A stretch of 12,216 bases of DNA from Clostridiales bacterium. Lineage in GTDB: Bacteria > Bacillota > Clostridia > Christensenellales > QALW01. The position numbers and the translations under genes were made by a program. Below are positions 1 to 6,355 of the stretch, piece by piece (position 1 is the first letter of the stretch; each line of letters opens with the position of its first letter). Location of the stretch: assembly GCA_018376855.1 (NCBI GenBank), contig JAHAAN010000101.1, positions 1 through 12,216 of the forward strand. The letters run 5' to 3'. The notes under the pieces are model-generated. The model saw only the letters and a program-made list of their open reading frames with translations, ran no database searches and was not told the origin of the DNA.

Positions 1-1
1 G

Positions 2-532
2 CAATATATTTATATTCCGCTTGGCGGGAGCCGGAAAGGAAAAGGAAGAACCTTTTTAAATTTGTTTGCGGTGTGGGTATTTACCGGCCTTTGGCATGGT
101 GCCAGTCTTAATTTTCTGCTATGGGGAATTATGCTATTTGTTATCATTTCTATAGAGAAGTTGGGATTATTGAAAGTATTGGAAAAGCATCGCATTTTGG
201 GTCATATTTATATGATATTTTTGATTCCTCTTATGTGGACGGTTTTTGCGGTAACGGATCTTTCGCAGTTGGGCGTATATTTTTTGAGACTGTTTCCTTT
301 TTTGCCGCAGGATTATCAAGCTATTATACCACAGGATTATATTGCAAGCTTTAAGCAGTATGGCTGGTTGCTTATTGTATGTTTAATATTATCTTTGCCA
401 TTGGCAAGAAAAATTTATATGCGTATAAAGGATAATATGATAGGTGCACTTGTATTATCTGTTATTTTTGGAATAAGCATCTATTGCCTGTGCCTTGGTA
501 TGGACGATCCATTTTTATATTTTAGATTTTGA
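2..532 (+). CDS. MBOAT-family membrane O-acyltransferase (AlgI/DltB-like), C-terminal part, truncated by window start
   Basis: The frame is open from base 2, so the true start lies upstream; 176 C-terminal residues are visible out of a usual length of about 450-500. The visible part opens with the AlgI-type segment YIPLGGSRKG, followed by NLFAVWVFTGLWHGAS. The His of WHGAS (codon 95-97) is the invariant MBOAT active-site histidine. Several hydrophobic segments follow, and the protein ends in the DPFLYFRF type of tail common in this family. MBOAT proteins of the AlgI/PatA group pass acyl (usually acetyl) groups across the membrane onto extracellular polysaccharides or wall polymers. The stop codon overlaps the region just upstream of an SGNH hydrolase gene whose start is 35 nt further on, so the two are probably co-transcribed and act on the same polymer. 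The acceptor cannot be read from the sequence. Confidence 0.9.
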   Translation, partial: QYIYIPLGGSRKGKGRTFLNLFAVWVFTGLWHGASLNFLLWGIMLFVIISIEKLGLLKVLEKHRILGHIYMIFLIPLMWTVFAVTDLSQLGVYFLRLFPFLPQDYQAIIPQDYIASFKQYGWLLIVCLILSLPLARKIYMRIKDNMIGALVLSVIFGISIYCLCLGMDDPFLYFRF

Positions 533-553
533 TGATGCAATATGATATTTTAC

Positions 554-559
554 AGGAGG
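554..559 (+). promoter_or_regulatory. Ribosome binding site that fixes the SGNH hydrolase start
   Basis: AGGAGG lies 8 nt upstream of ATG 568. The in-frame starts TTG 529, ATG 532 and ATG 535 have no such site, so translation most likely begins at 568. Confidence 0.8.
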
Positions 560-567
560 AAAGACTG

Positions 568-1521
568 ATGGAGTATCATGCAAAAGCCGGCGCAGCACGA
601 AAGAGAAGAGTGAAGAATAACTATTGTTTCATTATTTTGTTTTGTGTTGTTTTTGTTGTAAGTATTCCGTTTGTTGTGTCGAGTTTAAAGGAAAATCGTG
701 AAACGGAGGACGGCTGGATTGACGGAGAAGAATCATTTACGGATGATCCTAATTGGGGACTAATAACAGAAGAAATCACTTTGGTTCCGACTTTAACGCC
801 AAGCGCTTCTGAAACGACGGCAGCTGTTTCGCCATCTGTTCCGGAGGTATCGCTAACGCCAACAGAAGCTGTTACTCCGACGCCTGAGCCTACAGATATA
901 ACGGGGTTGATGGTTTCGCCATGCCCTGAAAAGGGGAGCTTTGTTACAGTAAATGTTGATTACTTTAATGATGCGTTATTTATAGGAGATTCAAGGACTG
1001 TGGGCATTGCCTCTTATGGCACACTTAAAAATGCGGATTATTTTGCGAGAGTCGGAATGACAGTGTATAATGTTAATAAAAATGCGACGGATGTTTCTGG
1101 CATAGGACAGGTTATGTTCGGAGATTTTATCAAGAATAAAAACTATAAATACATTTATATTATGCTTGGATTGAATGAGATCGGATATCGCCAAAGCAAT
1201 ACTGTGAAAAAGTATTACGAACTGATTGAACAAATCAAACAAGCGCAGCCGGAGGCAGTTATATACATTCAGGCGAATCTATGTATTACGAAAGAACGTT
1301 CAGATAGGGATCGTTATGCGCATAATTCCGATATTATTAAGTTGAACAATGCTCTTTCGGCGCTCGCCGACGGAGGAAGAACAGTTTATATTGATGTCAA
1401 TCCTGTTTTTTGCGATGAAAATTATAATTTAAAAAGTGATTTTACGGGTGACGGCGTTCATGTGTATGCGAAGCACTATAAAACATGGTGTGAATGGCTA
1501 ATGACAAAAGGTGTGGCATAG
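568..1521 (+). CDS. Membrane-anchored SGNH/GDSL-type hydrolase, partner of the MBOAT protein
   Basis: This 317-residue protein probably acts outside the cell as an acyl esterase or acyltransferase partner of the upstream MBOAT protein. A short basic N-terminus (RKRRVKNN) is followed by one hydrophobic segment at about residues 19-40, which predicts a type II signal anchor. Next comes an acidic and Thr/Pro/Ser-rich linker (about 45-115, with TPTPEPT) that would span the wall. The catalytic domain begins at about 135. FIGDSRTVG carries the block I Ser at about 142, GLNEIG at about 201 is the block III Asn region, and DGVH (Asp about 295, His about 298) is the C-terminal catalytic pair. The family logic resembles DltB/DltD or AlgI/AlgJ-X pairs, where MBOAT and SGNH proteins cooperate. 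Specific substrate unknown. A hairpin terminator begins 17 nt after the stop. Confidence 0.88.
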   Translation: MEYHAKAGAARKRRVKNNYCFIILFCVVFVVSIPFVVSSLKENRETEDGWIDGEESFTDDPNWGLITEEITLVPTLTPSASETTAAVSPSVPEVSLTPTEAVTPTPEPTDITGLMVSPCPEKGSFVTVNVDYFNDALFIGDSRTVGIASYGTLKNADYFARVGMTVYNVNKNATDVSGIGQVMFGDFIKNKNYKYIYIMLGLNEIGYRQSNTVKKYYELIEQIKQAQPEAVIYIQANLCITKERSDRDRYAHNSDIIKLNNALSALADGGRTVYIDVNPVFCDENYNLKSDFTGDGVHVYAKHYKTWCEWLMTKGVA

Positions 1522-1538
1522 AAAATATTGAAGATAAC

Positions 1539-1580
1539 AGCAAGCGAATGCTATGATAACGGCATTCGTTTGCTTTTTCT
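1539..1580 (+). terminator. Intrinsic terminator after the MBOAT-SGNH unit
   Basis: Arms AGCAAGCGAATGC (1539-1551) and GCATTCGTTTGCT (1562-1574) form 13 pairs with one G-U wobble around a 10-nt loop. A T-run follows at 1574-1578. It lies 17 nt after the hydrolase stop codon. Confidence 0.88.
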
Positions 1581-1865
1581 ACGGTTCTTTAATAGCTAAA
1601 GGTGTTATTGCGGATGAACAGAAATAAATTTTTGTCATATATTATAGAAAGGTTTGTTAGCTGCAAGCATAGAAATTATAGAATGACGAACAGTTTAATG
1701 ATGCAGAACAAACGCGTAAATGGAAAATATGAAATCTAATGATTATGCTATGGAAGATATTGTGTCGTTTACGTTGTATGTAGTTGTGGGGTTTCAGTTT
1801 GCATGCTTGTCAGTAGAATGATTGCAGGTCAAATGTGATAAATTTATAAAATTTTCGGTAATGAA

Positions 1866-1894
1866 TTGAAGCAGACGCGAATATATGCTATAAT
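1866..1894 (+). promoter_or_regulatory. Sigma-A-type promoter for the glmM unit
   Basis: TTGAAG (1866-1871) and TATAAT (1889-1894) are separated by 17 nt, and a TG at 1886-1887 gives an extended -10. The predicted start near 1901 leaves a leader of about 45 nt before the glmM ATG. Confidence 0.85.
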
Positions 1895-1946
1895 AAATAG
1901 CCGGATTCGGATGCAGTTGGGTAAAGGTTGTGGAGGTAAAGCATAA

Positions 1947-3302
1947 ATGGCAAGATTGTTTGGAACAGATGGTGTGCGAGGCATAGCAAATAAAGAGTTG
2001 ACAGCTGAGCTGGCGTTTTGGTTGGGGCGCGCTGGTGCGTATATATTAACAAATCAGCGGTCGCGTCCGCGCATTTTGATTGGGCGGGATACTCGTATAT
2101 CGGGCGATATGTTAGAATCGGCGTTGGTGGCAGGAATTATGAGCGTTGGAGCAGATGCTGTGGTTGCGGGTGTTTTGCCGACGCCGGCAGTCGCCTATTT
2201 GACGCGTTATTACTGCTGCGACGCGGGGGTTATGATTAGTGCGTCGCATAATCCGGTGCAGGACAACGGAATAAAGTTTTTTGATGGCCGAGGATTTAAA
2301 TTGCCGGATTCCGCGGAAGACGAGATAGAAGCTATTGTTTGTGCACATTCAAGCTTGCCGGCACCTGAGGGATTAGGGGTAGGAAGAATTATTCATATGA
2401 AAGATCCTGTTCAGGATTATATTGATTTTTTGACAGAGACGGTAAGCATGCGGTTTGGTGGGATGAAGCTGGTGTTGGATTGTGCAAATGGGGCAGCAAG
2501 CGCAATTGCCCCTCGTTTGTTTGCTGCTTTGGGGGCGGAAGTATTTGCTTATTATAATTTGCCGGATGGCGGTAATATCAACAGAGAATGCGGATCGACA
2601 CATCCTGAAAGAATGTGTGAGTTGGTAAAAGAACATGGGGCAGACGCGGGATTTGCATTTGACGGTGATGCCGATAGATTAATTGCGTGTGATGAAAATG
2701 GTGATATTTTAGATGGAGATCATGTGCTGGCTATTTGCGGTACATATCTTTTGAGTCAGGGAAAGCTGAATAAGGAAACAATTGTGGGTACGGTTATGTC
2801 CAACATGGGGTTGGATATTGCCTGCCGGCAGCATGGAATCCGGCTTGAAAAAACGGCAGTAGGGGATCGTTATGTGCTGGAGAATATGATTAAAAACGGC
2901 TATAATTTAGGCGGCGAAAAAAGCGGTCATCTCATATTTTTGGATCATAATACCACGGGGGATGGAATGCTTTCTGCACTTCAGCTGCTTTCTGCAGTTA
3001 AAGCGCAGGCCATAAGCTTTTCTAAGGCTGCTAAAATGATGGTTAATTTGCCGCAGGTGCTTATGAATGTAACGGTTTGTAATGAATGCAAGGCTCAGTA
3101 TCGAGATAATCCCATAATCAGCCAGGCTATTGCGCATGCGGAGGCAGAGCTGGCTGGAACAGGGAGGGTGCTTGTGAGGCCTTCGGGAACAGAGCCGCTG
3201 CTTCGTGTCATGCTGGAAGGAAAGTGCGAAAAACAGCTTAATGAGCTGGGTGAAAAAATTGTTCAGGCTATGGTACAGGAATTAGGCGGATCCGTGAGAT
3301 GA
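1947..3302 (+). CDS. glmM: Phosphoglucosamine mutase GlmM
   Basis: GlmM interconverts glucosamine-6-phosphate and glucosamine-1-phosphate in the cytoplasm, a step toward UDP-GlcNAc for peptidoglycan and other wall polymers. The 451 residues match the usual family length (about 445-450). It opens with LFGTDGVRG. ISASHNP carries the phosphorylated Ser at 100; FDGDADR (238-244) is the metal-binding loop; GGEKSGH (322-328) is the sugar-binding loop, where GlmM has Ser; and RPSGTEP (411-417) is the phosphate-binding loop. All key residues are intact. GGAGGT sits 9 nt before the ATG, supporting this start. It has its own promoter and leads a unit with a SanA-like gene starting 22 nt after its stop. 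In many Firmicutes glmM follows cdaA and cdaR (ybbR); here neither is upstream. Confidence 0.97.
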   Translation: MARLFGTDGVRGIANKELTAELAFWLGRAGAYILTNQRSRPRILIGRDTRISGDMLESALVAGIMSVGADAVVAGVLPTPAVAYLTRYYCCDAGVMISASHNPVQDNGIKFFDGRGFKLPDSAEDEIEAIVCAHSSLPAPEGLGVGRIIHMKDPVQDYIDFLTETVSMRFGGMKLVLDCANGAASAIAPRLFAALGAEVFAYYNLPDGGNINRECGSTHPERMCELVKEHGADAGFAFDGDADRLIACDENGDILDGDHVLAICGTYLLSQGKLNKETIVGTVMSNMGLDIACRQHGIRLEKTAVGDRYVLENMIKNGYNLGGEKSGHLIFLDHNTTGDGMLSALQLLSAVKAQAISFSKAAKMMVNLPQVLMNVTVCNECKAQYRDNPIISQAIAHAEAELAGTGRVLVRPSGTEPLLRVMLEGKCEKQLNELGEKIVQAMVQELGGSVR

Positions 3303-3324
3303 AATAAAAGGGATGTGGCATAGA

Positions 3325-4014
3325 ATGAAGAAAAAGAGCAGTATGCCTTTGGGAACAAAGACGGTTTTGTGGCTGTGCGCTGCATTGATTGTTTTTATGC
3401 TGCCGTTTGCAGTCAATCAGGCTGTGGTTTCTGCTGCTTTGCCTTATCTTTATGAGAATGCTGAGCAGTGTGAAATTTTGGATGCGGATTGCATACTTGT
3501 GCTGGGCGCGTTGGTTTATGATAATCAAGGGTCTTTAAGCCCGGTTCTTCAGGATAGAATGGAATGCGCTTTGCAGCTGCTTGGACAGGGCGTCAGCGAC
3601 AGGCTTTTGCTTAGCGGAGACCACGGAACAGATGAATACGACGAGGTGAATTCTATGCTGTGTTATGCTAATAAGCGTGGTGTAGATAAAAGTTTGCTGT
3701 TTCAGGATCATGCGGGTTTTTCTACTTATGAAAGCATGGTGCGTGCGAAGGAGATTTTTGAATGTAAAAAAATTGTGATTGTAACGCAGAAAAGTCATCT
3801 GTATCGAGCGGTGTACATTGCGCGCAGCTTAGGAATGGAGGCATATGGTGTTGCGGCGGATTTAAGACCTTATGCGAATCAAAAAAGTCAGGAGTTGCGT
3901 GAATTTATGGCACGGAATAAGGATTTTTTGAGTTGCTTGCTCCATATTAGGCCTACTTATGGCGGTGAAGCGATTCCTATTACCGGCAATGCTGCAGCAT
4001 CACATGATAGATAA
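3325..4014 (+). CDS. SanA/YdcF-like DUF218 membrane-anchored protein
   Basis: This 229-residue protein has an N-terminal hydrophobic segment (about 13-36) after MKKKSS, giving a likely single anchor with the main domain outside the membrane. The DUF218 core starts with DCILVLGA (about 55-62). LLLSGDHG (about 95-102), YDEVNSMLCYA, then DHAGFSTYESMVRAKEIF and VTQKSHLYRA follow, all typical of the SanA/YdcF/ElyC fold. E. coli SanA affects vancomycin exclusion and ElyC affects envelope polymer synthesis, but their reactions are poorly defined, so I assign no reaction here. Position directly after glmM agrees with an envelope role. Another in-frame ATG at 3313 would add four residues, but its G-rich site touches the start; 3325, 12 nt after AAAAGGG, is preferred, with moderate certainty. 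Confidence 0.85.
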   Translation: MKKKSSMPLGTKTVLWLCAALIVFMLPFAVNQAVVSAALPYLYENAEQCEILDADCILVLGALVYDNQGSLSPVLQDRMECALQLLGQGVSDRLLLSGDHGTDEYDEVNSMLCYANKRGVDKSLLFQDHAGFSTYESMVRAKEIFECKKIVIVTQKSHLYRAVYIARSLGMEAYGVAADLRPYANQKSQELREFMARNKDFLSCLLHIRPTYGGEAIPITGNAAASHDR

Positions 4015-4052
4015 TCGATCATAAAAAATAGTTTCTTGCATAAGATCTTTTT

Positions 4053-4061
4053 AGAAGGAGG
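4053..4061 (+). promoter_or_regulatory. Ribosome binding site that fixes the TspO start
   Basis: AGAAGGAGG lies 10 nt before ATG 4072. The longer frame from TTG 4036 would place this site inside the coding region, so 4072 is the real start. Confidence 0.85.
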
Positions 4062-4071
4062 ATTTTGTGCA

Positions 4072-4542
4072 ATGAAAAAGGCTGGAAGAATTTTAAAAAA
4101 TGCGGGTATTGCGATAGGGGTTGTAGCGATTGTGGCTATTATAGCCACATTGCTGACGGATACGGGCTCAGAATGGTATACACAGTTAAAGAAACCGGAT
4201 TTTCAACCTCCCGATTGGGTATTCGCAGTAGCGTGGCCGATTATTTATTTGCTTTCTGCTGCGGCATTGTTCTTGCTGCTTGATAAGCGCTGCGGCAAGA
4301 AGGATGTTTATTGGTGGTTTGGAGCACAGGGGATTTTTCATCTGTTGTGGGTGCTTTCTTTTTTTCGTCTGCATTTGATTGGGGTATCCATGCTTGTATT
4401 GGTGCTGTATTTAGCGACGGTACTTATAACAGCGCAGAAAGCAAAGGAATGTATCGGAGCATTTTCGTGGTTGTTTTTGCCTCATGTTTTATGGCTTCTT
4501 TTGGCGGCAGCTTTGAATTATGTGATTTTATTAATAAATTAA
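4072..4542 (+). CDS. TspO/MBR family integral membrane protein (CrtK/TspO-like)
   Basis: The protein has 156 residues, the usual TspO length, and should fold as five transmembrane helices. The first helix is about residues 10-28. The hallmark loop WYTQLKKPDFQPPDWVF (35-51) follows, leading into VAWPIIYLL. Trp-rich middle helices (YWWFGAQGIFHLLWVLSFF) and a C-terminal LPHVLWLLLAAALN complete the pattern. Family members bind porphyrins and other hydrophobic ligands, and some degrade protoporphyrin in light; the physiological role in clostridia is unclear and not shown here. It is the third gene after glmM and the SanA-like gene, 57 nt downstream of the latter, and is followed by a strong terminator, so it is probably the last gene of that unit. 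Confidence 0.92.
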   Translation: MKKAGRILKNAGIAIGVVAIVAIIATLLTDTGSEWYTQLKKPDFQPPDWVFAVAWPIIYLLSAAALFLLLDKRCGKKDVYWWFGAQGIFHLLWVLSFFRLHLIGVSMLVLVLYLATVLITAQKAKECIGAFSWLFLPHVLWLLLAAALNYVILLIN

Positions 4543-4560
4543 TTTTTTAAGAGAAACATG

Positions 4561-4593
4561 GCCTGCTGGGATAGTTCCGGCAGGCATTTTTTT
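4561..4593 (+). terminator. Intrinsic terminator after the TspO gene
   Basis: GCCTGCTGGGA and TTCCGGCAGGC (4561-4585) pair over 11 positions, two of them G-U, around a 3-nt loop. Seven Ts follow at 4587-4593. Confidence 0.92.
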
Positions 4594-4595
4594 GG

Positions 4596-4624
4596 TTGCA
4601 TAAATCATTTATTTTGAGTATAAT
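4596..4624 (+). promoter_or_regulatory. Promoter of the ECF-coaX-hom operon
   Basis: TATAAT at 4619-4624 is perfect; 17 nt upstream is a weak -35, TTGCAT (4596-4601). It lies directly after the previous terminator. Transcription from about 4631 would give a leader of about 105 nt. Confidence 0.7.
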
Positions 4625-4630
4625 AGTTAA

Positions 4631-4735
4631 AACAAGCGGTAGACAGACTTTTTTAAAGCTGTTATGCTAAGATGCTTGTGAATTTTATATACCGAAATAG
4701 GGTATCCTTAATGGAACCAAAATGGAGGAAGAAAG
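4631..4735 (+). other. Untranslated leader of about 105 nt before the ECF S component
   Basis: The leader is longer than needed for translation. It holds ACAAGC (4632-4637) complementary to GCTTGT (4674-4679), and a small hairpin ATACC/GGTAT (4689-4693 with 4701-4705). The ribosome binding site GGAGG is at 4724-4728. I do not recognise a known riboswitch class in it, and there is no T-rich terminator. Confidence 0.4.
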
Positions 4736-5551
4736 ATGAAAAAGAGAACAGTATTGAACATTGTAATTACAGGGTTATTTGTTGCACTTATGGGCATAAT
4801 GTCATTTTTATTGCCTAATATTGGCTTTATACCATTAGGTGTTGTCTCGGTTTCATTAGTGCATTTGCCGGTTGTAGTTGGTGCTATTGTGTGTGGATGG
4901 AAAGAAGGCTTAATTTTGTCATTGGCTTTTGGGCTGATGTCGTGGATACGATCTTATATGCCTATGGGAGCAGCAGATGTACTGTTTCAGAATCCGTTGA
5001 TTGCTGTGTTGCCGCGTCTGATGATTGGTTTTAGTGCATGCGGCTGTTTTTGGATATTTAAAAAGCTGTTTGAAACAGTGCAACGTAGTATGACAGGTAA
5101 AAGTAACGCGTTTTGTCATACAATTGCATATTTGGTGGGCACGGTAATGGGTTTTGCACTTGCTGTTGCGGTATATTTTTCACTGATAAATATAGCTGGA
5201 ATGGGAAATATTGGAGCGGTATTGCTTGCATGTGTGATGGGTTTATTTGTTGGAATTGCATTGAATAATACATTGCGTGATGGCATGCCTAATCCTAATT
5301 ATTCGGCGGCCATGTTTGGCTGTGCGGGAGGCGCTTTAGGAAATACTGTGTTTACTCTTATTTCCTTTTACTTCTTTGTTCCTGCATTTTTTGAAGAAGT
5401 GTTGGTGGCAAACGGACTTGTTGAAACAGAGGTTTTTATAAAATATCTGCTTGGGTTGGCGGGAACAAACGGTGTGCTGGAGATGCTTGTGTTTGCACTG
5501 GTAGGAACACCGGTGGTGTTGGCGCTTCAGAAAGCTTATTCTAAAATCTAA
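4736..5551 (+). CDS. ECF transporter S component, probably pantothenate (PanT-like)
   Basis: This is a hydrophobic protein of 271 residues with about six predicted membrane helices. The N-terminal half has the typical S-component layout: TM1 (about 8-26), then a GFIPLGVVSVSLVHLPVVVGAIV stretch, of which residues 30-35 and 43-50 are most telling, then GWKEGLILSLAFGLMSW. S components bind the vitamin and dock onto a shared EcfT/EcfA energising module, which is not encoded in this window. At 271 residues it is longer than the usual 170-200, with an extended second half. It starts 7 nt after GGAGG. coaX begins 14 nt after its stop, so the two are surely co-transcribed. Because CoaX phosphorylates pantothenate, pantothenate is the likely ligand. 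This is inference from context; residues alone do not prove substrate. Confidence 0.85.
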   Translation: MKKRTVLNIVITGLFVALMGIMSFLLPNIGFIPLGVVSVSLVHLPVVVGAIVCGWKEGLILSLAFGLMSWIRSYMPMGAADVLFQNPLIAVLPRLMIGFSACGCFWIFKKLFETVQRSMTGKSNAFCHTIAYLVGTVMGFALAVAVYFSLINIAGMGNIGAVLLACVMGLFVGIALNNTLRDGMPNPNYSAAMFGCAGGALGNTVFTLISFYFFVPAFFEEVLVANGLVETEVFIKYLLGLAGTNGVLEMLVFALVGTPVVLALQKAYSKI

Positions 5552-5565
5552 AAGGAGAGGGAAAA

Positions 5566-6333
5566 ATGCTTCTGGCTCTTGATATAGGGAATACAAATAT
5601 TAAGCTCGGCGTTTTTAATGGCAATCATTTAGCTGCTTCGTGGAGAATGTCTACCGACCGCTCACGTACGAGTGATGAATACGGGCAGATGCTGATGACT
5701 TTGATGGAGCATGAAAATCTTTCGCCCAAAGATATGGATGGAATTATTTTTTCTTCTGTTGTTCCGGCAATCAATTTTACGATTGAGCATATGCTTACAT
5801 ACTATTTGGGCAAGAAACCTATGGTTGTGGGACCTGGAATTAAAACAGGATTAAATATTCGTTTGGACGATCCCAGAGAGCTGGGGGCTGATATGATTTG
5901 CGATGCTGTCAGTGCATATAGGCGTTATGGTGGACCTTGCATCGTAATGGATTTCGGAACGGCAACAACTATTATGGCGGTAACAGAGAAGGGTGAGTTT
6001 TTAGGCGGGGCTATTTGTCCGGGTGTGAAGGTGGCGCTTGATGCGTTAACGCAGAGAGCGGCTAAATTGCCTAATATTGAGTTGGAGTTCCCAAGCCGTG
6101 TGATTGGCCGCAATACTGTAAATTGTATGCAAGCGGGATTGTTGTACGGCTATGTGGGGCAAGTTGAATATTTAATTGCGAATTTTAAGCGGGAGATGGA
6201 ATGCCCTGAGGCTAAAGTTATTGTTACGGGTGGGATGTCTCGTGAGATTGCAAAAATGGCTCCGAGCATCCAAATCGTTGACAGCCTGCTGACATTAGAA
6301 GGCTTGCGGTTAATTTATAATAATAATATATAA
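5566..6333 (+). CDS. coaX: Type III pantothenate kinase CoaX
   Basis: CoaX uses ATP to phosphorylate pantothenate, the first committed step of coenzyme A synthesis, in the cytoplasm. Type III kinases belong to the ASKHA fold, need a monovalent cation and are not inhibited by CoA. The 255 residues match the family length. DIGNTNIKLGVF (6-17) is the phosphate-binding strand-turn. GPGIKTGL (89-96) forms the pantothenate side, ELGAD carries the likely catalytic Asp at 109, and DFGTATT (129-135) is the second phosphate loop. VTGGMS (220-225) is the C-terminal adenosine loop. All expected motifs are intact. AGGAG lies 8 nt before the ATG. It sits between a probable pantothenate importer and hom in a tight operon. 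Confidence 0.97.
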   Translation: MLLALDIGNTNIKLGVFNGNHLAASWRMSTDRSRTSDEYGQMLMTLMEHENLSPKDMDGIIFSSVVPAINFTIEHMLTYYLGKKPMVVGPGIKTGLNIRLDDPRELGADMICDAVSAYRRYGGPCIVMDFGTATTIMAVTEKGEFLGGAICPGVKVALDALTQRAAKLPNIELEFPSRVIGRNTVNCMQAGLLYGYVGQVEYLIANFKREMECPEAKVIVTGGMSREIAKMAPSIQIVDSLLTLEGLRLIYNNNI

Positions 6334-6355
6334 CAAACAGCAATGGGGGAAAAAG

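Larger units (their letters stand above)
1522..1946. other. Gene-poor interval of 425 nt between the SGNH gene and glmM
   Basis: This stretch holds the terminator at 1539-1580 and the glmM promoter at 1866-1894. Between them (about 1581-1860) no convincing gene is visible. One 33-codon ORF (1720-1821, starting MENMKSNDYAMED) has a hydrophobic second half but no ribosome binding site and a stop directly before its ATG. I do not call it a gene; it may be chance or a remnant. Confidence 0.5.

Noticed and set aside
1632..1648. TTGTCA followed by TATTAT as a promoter
   Set aside because: The two elements are only a few bases apart, so they cannot act as -35 and -10.
1510..3328. Direct repeat TGTGGCATAGAA near 1512 and 3314
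   Set aside because: One copy ends the SGNH gene and the other starts the SanA-like gene; no flanking similarity or mobile-element structure, so chance is likely.
4004..4022. Imperfect palindrome ATGATAGAT/ATCGATCAT at the SanA-like stop codon
   Set aside because: One central mismatch, no T-run, and it overlaps the coding end; too weak for a terminator or operator call.
4631..4735. T-box or known riboswitch in the ECF operon leader
   Set aside because: No AGAGAG bulge, T-box sequence or other recognisable riboswitch core; kept only as an uncharacterised leader.
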